From NCBI GenBank assembly GCA_036774405.1, contig DAIPBO010000018.1:1-64000 (forward strand): a DNA stretch of 64,000 nt, given 5' to 3'. Origin of the DNA: JAAYDS01 sp012729155. GTDB taxonomy: Bacteria; Chloroflexota; Anaerolineae; UBA1429. The first letter of the stretch is position 1; each line of letters opens with the position of its first letter. The position numbers and the translations under genes are program-made. Below, one piece after another: positions 16,794 through 25,564 of the stretch. Below the pieces are notes generated by a model. The model was not told where the DNA came from and made no database searches. It saw nothing but the letters and a program-made list of their open reading frames with translations.

Positions 16794-18728
16794 ATGGGCG
16801 AGAGCCTCACACACAAGATCATCCGGCGTCATCTCGTCTCGGGCGAGATGACGCCCGGCAGCGAGATTGGCCTGCGTATCGACCAGACGCTGACGCAGGA
16901 TGCCACCGGCACCATGGCCTATCTGCAGTTTGAGGCCATGGATCTGCCGCGCGTTCGCTGTGAGCTGGCGGTCAGTTACGTCGATCACAACATGCTCCAG
17001 ACCGACTTTCGCAACGCCGACGACCATCGCTATCTGCAGACGGTGGCGGCTCGCTACGGCATCCACTTTTCGCGGCCAGGCAACGGCATTTGCCACCAGG
17101 TGCACCTCGAACGCTTTGGCATTCCCGGCAAGACGCTGTTGGGCTCTGACAGCCACACGCCCACTGGCGGTGGTCTGGGGATGCTGGCTATCGGTGCGGG
17201 CGGGCTCGATGTGGCCGTCGCGATGGCTGGGGCGCCCTTCTACGTGCCCATGCCGAGGGTGGTGTTGGTGCGTTTGACTGGTGCCCTGCAGCCCTGGGTC
17301 TCGGCCAAAGACGTCATTCTAGACTTGTTGCGTCGCTTGACCGTCAAAGGCGGCGTGGGCAAGGTGTTCGAGTATGGCGGGCCGGGCGTGGCAGCACTCA
17401 ATGTGCCTCAACGCTCGACCATCACCAACATGGGCGCCGAACTGGGCGCCACGTCATCGCTCTTCCCCAGTGACGAGGCCACTCGATGCTTTCTGGCGGC
17501 CCAGGGCCGCGAGAACGAGTGGGTTCCTCTCGCCGCCGACGACGATGCCTCCTACGACGAGGTGGTCGAGATCGACCTTGGCAGCCTCGAACCGCTGGTT
17601 GCCTGCCCGCACAGCCCCGACAACGTACGCCCCGTGCGCGAGGTGGCCGGCAAGCCGGTCGACCAGGTTCTGGTGGGCAGCTGCACCAACTCCTCAGTGG
17701 TCGACCTGGAGACAGTTGCGAGCATGGTCCGGGGCAGAACGGTCTATCCGGCCACGTCGCTGGCCGTCAGTCCTGGCTCCAAGCAGGCCCTGAGCATGAT
17801 CGCCGCCAGCGGTGCTCTAGAGGCCCTGGTCAGCGCCGGTGCCCGCATGCTGGATGCTGGCTGCGGCCCGTGCATCGGCATGGGGCAGTCGCCAGCCAGC
17901 GGCGCTGTATCGTTACGCTCGTTCAACCGCAACTTTGAGGGTCGCAGCGGCACCGTCGATGCCAACGTCTACCTGGCCTCAGCCGAAGTGTGCGTCGCCA
18001 GCGCCCTCACCGGCGTCATCACCGATCCACGCACCCTGGGAGCGCCGCCACAAGTCTCTATGCCTGCAGCGTACACCGTGAACGATAACATGATCATCTC
18101 TCCCGGCGCCGACGGCAGCGGGGTTGAGGTGGTGCGCGGACCCAACATCAAGGCACTGCCGCGTGGCACAGAACTGCCCGGCGATATTGAGGGCGAGCTG
18201 TTGCTGGTGATGGGCGATAACATCACCACCGATCACATCATGCCGGCAGGTGCGCAAGTGCTGCCACTGCGCTCGAACGTGCCAGCGCTGAGCAACTTTG
18301 CGCTGACGCGCGTCGATCCCACCTTTCCCGAGCGGGCGCGCCAGGCTGGCGGCGGTCTGCTGCTGGGCGGCGAGAACTATGGACAGGGCTCTAGCCGCGA
18401 GCACGCCGCTCTGGTGCCCATGTATCTGGGCGTCAAGGCCGTCATCGTCAAGTCGTTCGCACGCATCCACATGGCCAACTTGGTGAACGTGGGCATTGTG
18501 CCGCTGATTCTGCAGGACGGCGCCGATCACGGCAACTTTGCTCAGGGTGACCTCTTGCGGATCACAGGCATCCGACGAGCACTTCTTGAGGGCTCACCCG
18601 TCGTAGTTGAAAACGTCACGCAGCGCGTGCGCATCCCGGTGCGCGTCGAGCTGTCAGAACGTCAGGTACAGGTGCTGCTGGCCGGTGGCCTGCTCAACTA
18701 TATCAAGCTGCAAGCATCCGAGGAGTAA
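16794..18728 (+). CDS. Aconitate hydratase, Aquifex-type
   Basis: About 644 residues, single chain, shorter than E. coli AcnA/AcnB (near 900). The [4Fe-4S] cysteines are in VGSCTNSS and DAGCGPCIGMGQ. The swivel domain is fused at the C-terminus, with GDNITTDHIMPAG and ENYGQGSSREHAALVP. The length and order fit the short bacterial aconitase class first defined in Aquifex (TIGR01342-like). It isomerises citrate and isocitrate; homoaconitase or isopropylmalate isomerase activity is a less likely alternative. I start at ATG 16794 because GGGGGA lies six bases before it; ATG 16788 would overlap that site. The dehydrogenase that would use isocitrate follows after 3 bases. Confidence 0.9.
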   Translation: MGESLTHKIIRRHLVSGEMTPGSEIGLRIDQTLTQDATGTMAYLQFEAMDLPRVRCELAVSYVDHNMLQTDFRNADDHRYLQTVAARYGIHFSRPGNGICHQVHLERFGIPGKTLLGSDSHTPTGGGLGMLAIGAGGLDVAVAMAGAPFYVPMPRVVLVRLTGALQPWVSAKDVILDLLRRLTVKGGVGKVFEYGGPGVAALNVPQRSTITNMGAELGATSSLFPSDEATRCFLAAQGRENEWVPLAADDDASYDEVVEIDLGSLEPLVACPHSPDNVRPVREVAGKPVDQVLVGSCTNSSVVDLETVASMVRGRTVYPATSLAVSPGSKQALSMIAASGALEALVSAGARMLDAGCGPCIGMGQSPASGAVSLRSFNRNFEGRSGTVDANVYLASAEVCVASALTGVITDPRTLGAPPQVSMPAAYTVNDNMIISPGADGSGVEVVRGPNIKALPRGTELPGDIEGELLLVMGDNITTDHIMPAGAQVLPLRSNVPALSNFALTRVDPTFPERARQAGGGLLLGGENYGQGSSREHAALVPMYLGVKAVIVKSFARIHMANLVNVGIVPLILQDGADHGNFAQGDLLRITGIRRALLEGSPVVVENVTQRVRIPVRVELSERQVQVLLAGGLLNYIKLQASEE

Positions 18729-18731
18729 GCG

Positions 18732-19751
18732 ATGGGTTACACAGTCACTCTGATCCCAGGTGACGGCATTGGCGCTGAAGTAAGCGATGCTATGCGTCGC
18801 GTCGTCGAAGCGACAGGTGTTGCCATCACCTGGGACGAACAGCAGGCCGGCGCAGATGTCATTGCCGAATATGGCACGCCGCTACCTGACCATGTCGTCG
18901 AATCGATCCAACGAAACCGCGTGGGCATCAAGGGCCCAATTACCACGCCCATCGGAACAGGCTTTCGCAGCGTCAACGTCGCCCTGCGGCAGAGGCTCGA
19001 TCTCTATGCCAATCTGCGTCCAGCACGCTCACTCCGCGGTGTGGCCGCGGCCTTTAGCGACGTCGATCTGGTGATCGTGCGCGAGAATACCGAGGGCATG
19101 TACGTAGGCATCGAGCACGAGGTCATCAAGGGCGAAGCAGCCGAGGCGATCCGCATCATTACCCGCCGCGCATCTGAGCGCATCGTGCGCTTTGCCTTTG
19201 AGTACGCACGCACCAACGGACGCAAGCTCGTGACGGCGGTGCACAAGGGTAATATCCTCAAGATCACCGATGGTCTATTTCTACAGACGGCGCACCAGGT
19301 TGCAGCTGACTACCCCGATATCGCCTTCAACGATCGCATTGTGGACAACTGCGCCATGCAACTGGTGCAGCGCCCGCACGAGTATGACGTGCTGGTAATG
19401 ACCAACCTGTTTGGCGACATCATCAGCGATCTTTGCTCGGGCCTGGTGGGTGGTCTGGGCGTTGCGCCTGGCGCCAACATAGGCAACGACATTGCGGTGT
19501 TCGAGCCTGTTCACGGCTCGGCCCCCAAATACGCCGGCCAGAACAAGGTCAACCCGACAGCCACCATCCGCTCGGGCGCAATGATGTTGCGCTACCTTGG
19601 TGAGATCGAGGCTGCCGATCGCATCGACGCGGCTGTGGCACAAGTCATTGGCGAGGGCCATCAGGTCACTTACGACCTCAAAGCCACACGCGATGACCCC
19701 ACCGCGGTGGGCACGCGCGAGATGGCCGACGCCATTATCGCGGCGCTGTAA
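18732..19751 (+). CDS. NAD(P)-dependent isocitrate/isopropylmalate-type dehydrogenase
   Basis: 339 residues of the beta-decarboxylating dehydrogenase family. Seen are TLIPGDGIGAEV, GFRSVNVALRQRLDLYAN (the Ser-x-Asn pattern with LRQ is usual in isocitrate and homoisocitrate enzymes), VIVRENTEGMYVG, metal-binding NLFGDIISDLCSGLVGG and the cofactor segment EPVHGSAPKYAGQNKVNP. The coupling to aconitase (3-base gap) makes isocitrate dehydrogenase the best reading, giving 2-oxoglutarate. Homoisocitrate or tartrate/malate variants cannot be ruled out from sequence. It ends the plus-strand run and is followed by a strong terminator. Confidence 0.87.
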   Translation: MGYTVTLIPGDGIGAEVSDAMRRVVEATGVAITWDEQQAGADVIAEYGTPLPDHVVESIQRNRVGIKGPITTPIGTGFRSVNVALRQRLDLYANLRPARSLRGVAAAFSDVDLVIVRENTEGMYVGIEHEVIKGEAAEAIRIITRRASERIVRFAFEYARTNGRKLVTAVHKGNILKITDGLFLQTAHQVAADYPDIAFNDRIVDNCAMQLVQRPHEYDVLVMTNLFGDIISDLCSGLVGGLGVAPGANIGNDIAVFEPVHGSAPKYAGQNKVNPTATIRSGAMMLRYLGEIEAADRIDAAVAQVIGEGHQVTYDLKATRDDPTAVGTREMADAIIAAL

Positions 19752-19759
19752 CAGCCAGC

Positions 19760-19790
19760 AATGAAGGAGGGCACAACGCCCTCCTTCATT
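19760..19790 (+). terminator. Rho-independent terminator of the aconitase/IDH operon
   Basis: A perfect 13-base stem (19760-19772 with 19778-19790) and a five-base ACAAC loop, followed by CGTCTCTCTTATACT. It may serve both strands, as the MFS gene converges from the other side. Confidence 0.8.
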
Positions 19791-19835
19791 CGTCTCTCTT
19801 ATACTCATTATATCATCTATGCATAGCACTATATA

Positions 19836-21086
19836 CTAAGTATCATTTAGTCTCGTTGGGGGCTTGGCCGCGCTCGCGGCACAGGCATAGATCGGTACCA
19901 CCGGCAACAACAACAGGGCCGAGACCGACATACCCAGCGGCACCGAGACCACCTTGGCCAACCATCCTACTGCTGGACCTCCGACCACCTGCCCTAACGA
20001 GTCAGCCTGCCCCACTGCAGAAAAGACCGTTGCCCGCACGCCCGAGTCGTCGATCTGCCGGTTGAGCCATATCGTTCGCAGTAACGATGCAGCACCACGC
20101 AACGGATCGACGCATATTGCAGCTGCTGCTGCCAGCCAGAAGGAACAACTGAGCGCCATCATCAGGATCCCAACAGCAATGCCGATCGCGTTCGCGCCGA
20201 GCAGCAGGCTCAGCCCCCGATCATCGCCTGACAGCAGCCGCCGACGCGCGAACTCCATCGTTACGATGCCCAGTAATGCCGACACAATCCGAATGCCTGC
20301 GAACCAGACGGCCGCCGGCAGGCTAGGCTGAATGGGAAGGCCAATGCCTGTGAGCATGTGAGCCATCCACAGGCGATCGTACCCCTCAGAGTAGAGCCCC
20401 ATCGCTATGCCGCTGAGCAGCAGCCACATCACCGTACGCTGTCGGCGCGCCAGCTGCACGGAACGCGTCAGAGTCTCGCCCATGGCTCGCCAGCCCGACC
20501 AGTCAGCCACGCGTATGGGCTGGAAGCCGTGCTCAGGCAGCAACAGTACTACCAAGATGCCCATAAGGGCGAATCCCAGGCCGCAGATCAGAATGGGCAG
20601 AGCGAGATCGACCGCCCCAACGATGCCTGCCAGAGCGATCCCCACGAGGCTGGCCACCTGCCCTACCTGGCCTCCCCGGGAGAACGCCTCGCCTGCACGC
20701 TCAAGGCCGACCTCATCAGCGATCCAAGCCTCATGGGCGCCACTAGTGAACGTATAGCCCACACCCCACACTGCCTGCGCCAGTGCCACCGCCCACACGC
20801 TGGGCACGAGAGCCTGCAGCACAAAAGCCGCCGCCGTCAGCCCATAGCCGATGGCCAGCGAAGCCTTGCGTCCGTGCATGTCTGCCAGGATGCCCGTGGG
20901 CACCTCAAAGATGAGGATGGTGCCCTCGAGGATGGTGCCCATCAGCACCATTTACAGAGGATCGAGGCCCACCGTCTGCACATAGTAGAGGAGATTGGTA
21001 GTAAACGCCGACGTAAAAAAGAGGCTGCCTCCGAGAGACAGCCCCACATATGCCCAGAGGGGATCGACGTTTCTAAACCTGCGCAA
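19836..21086 (-). pseudogene. MFS transporter interrupted by one in-frame TAA
   Basis: An MFS protein of about 416 codons whose first 44 codons are separated from the rest by TAA at 20954-20952. Upstream of the stop, the same frame from TTG 21086 encodes a normal first transmembrane segment (LWAYVGLSLGGSLFFTSAF, then TNLLYYVQTVGLDPL). Downstream it continues at once with MVLMGTILEGTILIFEVPTG and LADMHGRKASLAIGYG, the conserved loop between helices 2 and 3. In relatives a glutamine or leucine is usual at this position, so a CAA-to-TAA change is the simplest cause. The remaining 371 codons are open to the natural end, so decay is recent, or the stop is a sequencing error. An internal ATG at 20951 could allow a truncated product lacking helix 1. 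It lies 15 bases downstream of another MFS gene. Confidence 0.75.
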
Positions 21087-21101
21087 GTGACCTGGCTAGG
21101 G

Positions 21102-22295
21102 CTACTCTGCCGTCGCCGCTTCGACAGCAGGCATCTGCCGACGACTGGGCACAGAGCAGGCCGCACACACAGCCGACGCGATCAGCATGACCGGCAGGGC
21201 GCCGAGGGCGGCCCGCAACCCGAGACCGTCACCCACCAGCCCCATGATCCAGGCTCCACCCGAGCCGCTCACAAAGGTAAAGCCCAACATGAACCCCGCC
21301 ACGGTGGCCATGCGCCCGGGAAAGCGTCGCTGTCCCGACACCAGGTACAGCGTGTGTGAAGGGCCAAACGCAAGGCCGCTGAGAATCAGCGCCACATAGC
21401 CCCCTAGTCCAGGAATCACAAAGTACCCAAATAGCGCGATGCCCGCGACGGTCAGCGACCCGACCAATACGCCACGAAAGCCAATGCGATCGGCCAGGTA
21501 TGAGCCCAGCACGCCCCCGATAGCGTTGGCAGCCAGGTAGGCCGAAAGCACCAGTCCATACGTTGCCGGCGAGGCCCCCAGATCTTGCTCGTACTTGGGC
21601 ACGTAGGCGCTCATCGTCTGTTGGGTCAGCGAGCGCAGGGCGAGACCGATCAGCAGGATCACCAGCGGTACGTAAAAAGCACGCCCCTGCCGCGGCAACG
21701 AATGCTCGATGGGTGCGGGGCCATCCTCGCGATCTGGAAGCGCATGGGGCACCAGACGCCTGACCACCAGGAGGGCGACACTCACCGTTATAAAAGCGAT
21801 GATGATGAGCGAACGTCGGCCAAAAGTGCCGATAAGAAAACCTCCCAGCGCCGAACCCGTCAGAGAGGCGCCCAACGTCCCGCCAAGGAAAAAGACCGAC
21901 GCAGCCGTCGCCCCCCAGCGCCCGCCTCCAGATGCCGTTGCGTTGGCTGTCCCCTGAGGGTGAAAGGCCCCCGAGCCAAAGCCAGCCAGTGCCAGAACCA
22001 GCAGCAACACCCACTTGGCCGGTGCATATACCGCGAGCATGAACATGAGAGAGGTCCAGACTATCGCGCTCACGGCGAGCGTGCGCCCCCCCACCTTCTC
22101 GGCGAGGCGCCCAAAAAGGGGCTGCGTGACAGACGAGATGGCGTTATAGAACAGCAGCGCCAGTCCGATATCCGAGTTCTTGAGCGCCAGTTCGGTGCTC
22201 ATCGAGGCCAGCAGCACCGGCGCCAGCCCGAACCAGGTATCATGGGCGGCATGTGCGATGCTCTCACCAACCAGTGCGGCCGTGCGCTTGTCCAC
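21102..22295 (-). CDS. MFS transporter, fosmidomycin-resistance (Fsr)-like
   Basis: 397 residues with about twelve transmembrane helices. The AGFGSGAFHPQGTA segment in the first half is typical of the Fsr-like branch of the MFS, together with the N-terminal SIAHAAHDTWFGLAPVLL. Such transporters are drug or metabolite exporters; the substrate here is unknown. It begins 24 bases after hypB and is probably on the same transcript as hypAB, an unusual partner for hydrogenase maturation genes. Confidence 0.83.
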   Translation of the reverse strand: MDKRTAALVGESIAHAAHDTWFGLAPVLLASMSTELALKNSDIGLALLFYNAISSVTQPLFGRLAEKVGGRTLAVSAIVWTSLMFMLAVYAPAKWVLLLVLALAGFGSGAFHPQGTANATASGGGRWGATAASVFFLGGTLGASLTGSALGGFLIGTFGRRSLIIIAFITVSVALLVVRRLVPHALPDREDGPAPIEHSLPRQGRAFYVPLVILLIGLALRSLTQQTMSAYVPKYEQDLGASPATYGLVLSAYLAANAIGGVLGSYLADRIGFRGVLVGSLTVAGIALFGYFVIPGLGGYVALILSGLAFGPSHTLYLVSGQRRFPGRMATVAGFMLGFTFVSGSGGAWIMGLVGDGLGLRAALGALPVMLIASAVCAACSVPSRRQMPAVEAATAE

Positions 22296-22319
22296 GTCTT
22301 GCTCCCTCGGTGTAGTGCT

Positions 22320-22967
22320 TCAGGCGGCCAGGCCGGCAAGCCAGTCGGCCAACGCGTCGATACCCGTGCCCACGGTGCTGGATACCTGGAACACCGCTAT
22401 CTCGGGGTTCAGCGAACGCACCAGCCGCTCGAACTCGGCGACATCAAACGGCATAAAAGCCAGCAGGTCAGCCTTGTTCAGAGCCAACGCATCCACGTTG
22501 GCAAAGATGGTGGGATACTTGTGCGGCTTGTCGTCGCCTTCGGGCACGCTCGAGATACCCAGACGCGTGTGCTCGCCCAGCACAAAGTTCACGGGGCACA
22601 CCAGGTTGCCCACATTCTCGATCAGCAACAGATCGATCTCATCGAGGGGCATCTGGTCAAGCGCCACGCGCACCTGTCGCGCATCCAGATGGCAACCGCC
22701 GCCTGTGTTAATCTGATAGACGGGTAGGCCCGCTGCGCGCACTTTTTGGGCGTCGACATCAGAGGCCAGGTCGCCCTCGATGACACCCACGCGAACTCGC
22801 CCTGCCAGCGCGACCGACACAGCCAGGATAAGGCTCGTCTTGCCGGCGCCCGGCGCGGCGATGATATTGACGGCGTGGACGCCGTGCTCATCGAGCAACT
22901 GACGGTTGCTTGCTGCCACGTCGTCGTTGGCCTTCATAATGCGCTCGACCACGGGGATTCTGCTCAT
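22320..22967 (-). CDS. hypB: Hydrogenase maturation GTPase HypB
   Basis: 215 residues. With HypA, it delivers nickel to the large subunit of [NiFe] hydrogenase. The P-loop is IAAPGAGKTS, followed by GVIEGDLASDVDAQ, NVGNLVCP and the guanine motif NKADL. The metal-site region GGGCHLDA is present. The N-terminus lacks both the histidine-rich stretch and the CxxCGC nickel site of some homologues. The ATG at 22967 overlaps the hypA stop by one base, so it is coupled. Confidence 0.96.
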   Translation of the reverse strand: MSRIPVVERIMKANDDVAASNRQLLDEHGVHAVNIIAAPGAGKTSLILAVSVALAGRVRVGVIEGDLASDVDAQKVRAAGLPVYQINTGGGCHLDARQVRVALDQMPLDEIDLLLIENVGNLVCPVNFVLGEHTRLGISSVPEGDDKPHKYPTIFANVDALALNKADLLAFMPFDVAEFERLVRSLNPEIAVFQVSSTVGTGIDALADWLAGLAA

Positions 22968-23311
22968 CAGTCTTCCACCTCGATGCTTTCTACATAGAAC
23001 TCGCGGCCAGCCCGCACACGCGCCTGCGCCTGACCGCATTGTGGGCAGGTCCAGTCGGCATCGGCAGGCTGCCAGACGTATCCACAGGCGCCACACTCAA
23101 CCTCGACAGCCACGCGTCGAAAGACGAGTTCTGCCGCTTGTGCAACCGTGCCCTCGCTGATGAGGTCATAGTAGAACTGGACGCTATCATCGATGATCGA
23201 CGACAGCTCACCGACCACCAGATGGACACGACGCACACGGCGCGCACCAGCCTTGACGGCATGACGACAAACGATATCAACGACGTTTTCGGTGACAGCG
23301 TATTCATGCAT
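22967..23311 (-). CDS. hypA: Hydrogenase/nickel insertion protein HypA
   Basis: 114 residues starting at the invariant MHE (MHEYAVTENVVDIV), whose histidine binds nickel. The zinc site is two CxxC pairs, CGACGYVW and CPQCGQAQ. It partners HypB. These two are separated from hypFCDE at 43-48 kb by about 20 kb, so the maturation set is split in two loci. The open frame extends 22 codons upstream but the conserved MHE fixes the start. Confidence 0.96.
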   Translation of the reverse strand: MHEYAVTENVVDIVCRHAVKAGARRVRRVHLVVGELSSIIDDSVQFYYDLISEGTVAQAAELVFRRVAVEVECGACGYVWQPADADWTCPQCGQAQARVRAGREFYVESIEVED

Positions 23312-23363
23312 AGCAGGTCGATTATAGCCGCGCGTCAGAATCAACCCAAACGTAGCAAGTTGC

Positions 23364-23555
23364 CTAGTCGAGATCATCCAGCGTCTCGGGTCGCACGACC
23401 CAGCGCATCACCACCAGCGCCGAGACCACGACGGGCGCTAGCCAGATCAGCGGTTCGGGCACCAGCGCAAAGTAGATCACGCCAGCCATGATCGCCGTTA
23501 TGCCGCCCCTGATGAGCACTTCGCGCCAACAACGCGCATCTCGCCAGCCTCTCAC
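23364..23555 (-). CDS. Small two-helix membrane protein, unknown function
   Basis: 63 residues. GTG 23555 has an excellent GGAGGT five bases upstream, which is the main reason to believe it. Two hydrophobic segments are visible (GGITAIMAGVIYFALV, about residues 17-32, and PLIWLAPVVVSALVVMRW, about 35-52), with a basic N-terminus and acidic tail. It lies between the aldehyde:ferredoxin oxidoreductase and hypA, in the same direction but after the oxidoreductase terminator. No family is recognised. Confidence 0.6.
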   Translation of the reverse strand: MRGWRDARCWREVLIRGGITAIMAGVIYFALVPEPLIWLAPVVVSALVVMRWVVRPETLDDLD

Positions 23556-23582
23556 TGCCCACCTCCACAGAGCGAAAAAGAA

Positions 23583-23610
23583 GCGCCGTGACGGTTACCC
23601 GCCACGGCGC
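23583..23610 (-). terminator. Rho-independent terminator of the aldehyde:ferredoxin oxidoreductase gene
   Basis: On the minus strand a 12-pair stem (eight pairs GCGCCGTG/CACGGCGC, one G-U, then CGG/CCG) closes a GTAA tetraloop and is followed by TTCTTTTTCGC. It lies 13 bases past the stop. Confidence 0.85.
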
Positions 23611-23623
23611 CTGATCCACGTCA

Positions 23624-25495
23624 CTAGAAGAGCTCGGCCACCCAGGCGATATCCAGCTCGTGGAGCCTGGCTGACGTCGGTACGCCAGTCTCGGCATCCC
23701 AACCCATCATCTCGTAGAACAGGCCAACATGCTCGTCGAGCACTTCTGGATCGATGGGTGCTTCGTTGACCACCCCCGCCCTAAAGCTCGTGTTCATGCG
23801 CAGGGGCAACACATCGTCTTTGCGACCCAACCCGCATAGCTGGTTAAAGGCCCGCGCCATGGTAACACCGCGCTCGCCCACCATCAGCAACTCGTGCACT
23901 GTCGTTTCCCACCCGGTAATGGCACGCACGATGTCGACCATCTGATCGCGCGACCAGGGCACAAACATGCAGTGTCCGAGATGGTTGTGCACCCACTGCC
24001 AGTTGCTGACGGCCTTGTAGGCTCGCACCTTGACGGGCGAGAGCTCGGTCTGCGGCACTGACGTGTAGACGCCCAGGCTTTGCAGGCCTTCGTTTAGCTC
24101 AGAGTTGGCCAAACCCTCATCCCAAAAGTTGTGCATATGGTCGGCGCCGGTGGGCGACAACGCATAGCCAAGGCCCTGCCCATGGCGATAGCGCGACTCG
24201 TGCATTGGGAATGGCTGCCCCTTGACCGTCACCAGGAATGGCTCGGCCTCGGGCCCGAGCTGCTTGGCGGCCACAGTGGGTCCTTCAGCCAGGAGATCCG
24301 CCAGGGCCCCCTCGCGCTCGCATATGCGACGCGTCATCTCAACCATGGCCGCAGCATTGCCAAAGCGCAGGTCTAGCCCGTCGGTGTCCTCTAGGGTGAG
24401 CAGGCCATTCTCAAAGCACTCCATCGCAAAGGCCACAGTCATACCGGTGGTGATGGTGTCAAGGCTATAGGCGTTGCACAACTCATGCGCCTTGGCAATG
24501 GCCCGCAGATCGTCGACGCCACAGACTGATCCAAACGCGCCCACCGTCTCATACTCTGGCCCACCATAGATCGGATTGACGTCATACTCGTCGTCGTGAA
24601 CCTCGACGACGCGCTTGCAGCGGATCGGGCAGGCATAGCACCCTTCGCGTCCGGTGGTGATCGTATCGCGCATCGCAATGCCACCGATCTTTTCAGCGCC
24701 CTCGAACTGGCCGTCCTGGAAATTGCGAGTAGGCAACGCACCAACTTCGTTCAGATCTACCAGGCCGCCGTTCGTGCCGGTGTCGTGCAGTCCAAAGGCA
24801 TCTTGCTTCCAGTTGCGCACCATCCAGCGAGAAAGCTCCTTGAAGGCCGCCTCGTCGGCGATGGGCACCTTGGGTTCGCCGCGAGCCACCACGGCTTTGA
24901 GATTCTTGGAACCCATCACCGCGCCGGTGCCCGTGCGACCTGCTGCGTGCCGAAGGTCGTTGATAATGCAGGCATAGCGCACTAGCTTTTCGCCGCCAGG
25001 GCCGATCATGGCCAAGCGCACGCGCCTGTCGTCCAGCTCACCCTGTACTGCCGTCTGGCAATCGAGCGTGGTCATGCCCCACAGATGCTCGGCCGACCGA
25101 ATCTCAACTTTGCCGTCGTGAATCCACAGATAGACTGGCTTGGGGGCCCTGCCTCTGATGACGATGGCGTCAAAGCCAGCCTGCTTGAGTTCGGCACCAA
25201 AATAGCCGCCGACGTCGGCCTCGCCATAGCCACCGCTCAGCGGTGACTTGCACCCCACGGCACTGCGCCCGGCGCCTGCGATGGGCAGGCCCGTGATGGC
25301 ACCGGTGGCAAAGATCAGCAGATTGTCTGGCCCCAAGGGATCGGCTTTAGGGTCCATCTCGGCCAACAGATAGTGCGCAATGAATCCGTTACCGCCCATG
25401 TAACGCCGGTAAAAAGCTGCGTCCTTCTCCTCCACAGAGGAGACACCCCGAGTCAGATCTACCTTGAGGATCTTGCCCGCAAACCCAGGTATCAT
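23624..25495 (-). CDS. Aldehyde:ferredoxin oxidoreductase (tungsten enzyme family)
   Basis: 623 residues, the family length. Aldehyde:ferredoxin oxidoreductases oxidise aldehydes to acids using a tungsto-bispterin and one [4Fe-4S] cluster, passing electrons to ferredoxin. The N-terminal domain shows KILKVDLTRG, GRSAVGCKSPLSGGYGEADV and GPGGEKLVRYACIIND. The cluster cysteines are CYACPIRC (C-x2-C-x3-C) near residue 290 and the distal one in FNQLCGLGRKDD near 570. AGRTGTGAVMGSKNLKAV is a pterin-binding segment. Start at ATG 25495 with AGGGGGAG upstream. Isoenzyme and substrate cannot be told. hypA/hypB lie downstream. Confidence 0.93.
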   Translation of the reverse strand: MIPGFAGKILKVDLTRGVSSVEEKDAAFYRRYMGGNGFIAHYLLAEMDPKADPLGPDNLLIFATGAITGLPIAGAGRSAVGCKSPLSGGYGEADVGGYFGAELKQAGFDAIVIRGRAPKPVYLWIHDGKVEIRSAEHLWGMTTLDCQTAVQGELDDRRVRLAMIGPGGEKLVRYACIINDLRHAAGRTGTGAVMGSKNLKAVVARGEPKVPIADEAAFKELSRWMVRNWKQDAFGLHDTGTNGGLVDLNEVGALPTRNFQDGQFEGAEKIGGIAMRDTITTGREGCYACPIRCKRVVEVHDDEYDVNPIYGGPEYETVGAFGSVCGVDDLRAIAKAHELCNAYSLDTITTGMTVAFAMECFENGLLTLEDTDGLDLRFGNAAAMVEMTRRICEREGALADLLAEGPTVAAKQLGPEAEPFLVTVKGQPFPMHESRYRHGQGLGYALSPTGADHMHNFWDEGLANSELNEGLQSLGVYTSVPQTELSPVKVRAYKAVSNWQWVHNHLGHCMFVPWSRDQMVDIVRAITGWETTVHELLMVGERGVTMARAFNQLCGLGRKDDVLPLRMNTSFRAGVVNEAPIDPEVLDEHVGLFYEMMGWDAETGVPTSARLHELDIAWVAELF

Positions 25496-25551
25496 ATCGC
25501 GCTCCCCCTATCATTGATCGACTGTGCGGCAAATCAAACCGTATCGCTCAG

Positions 25552-25564
25552 GGTGCTGAGCACC
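25552..25564. promoter_or_regulatory. Inverted repeat in the oxidoreductase leader, possible operator
   Basis: GGTGCT and AGCACC arms around one base, between a possible minus-strand promoter (TTGACA 25606-25601, 17 bases, GAAGAT 25583-25578) and the ATG at 25495. A regulator site or a small hairpin are both possible. The remaining 120-base gap shows nothing else. Confidence 0.3.

Noticed and set aside
20952..20954. Selenocysteine or programmed read-through at the MFS stop
   Set aside because: The codon is TAA, which does not specify selenocysteine, and no recoding structure is evident.
21585..22727. Plus-strand open frame opposite the Fsr-like MFS gene and hypB
   Set aside because: Low-complexity basic sequence, antisense to two well-supported genes.
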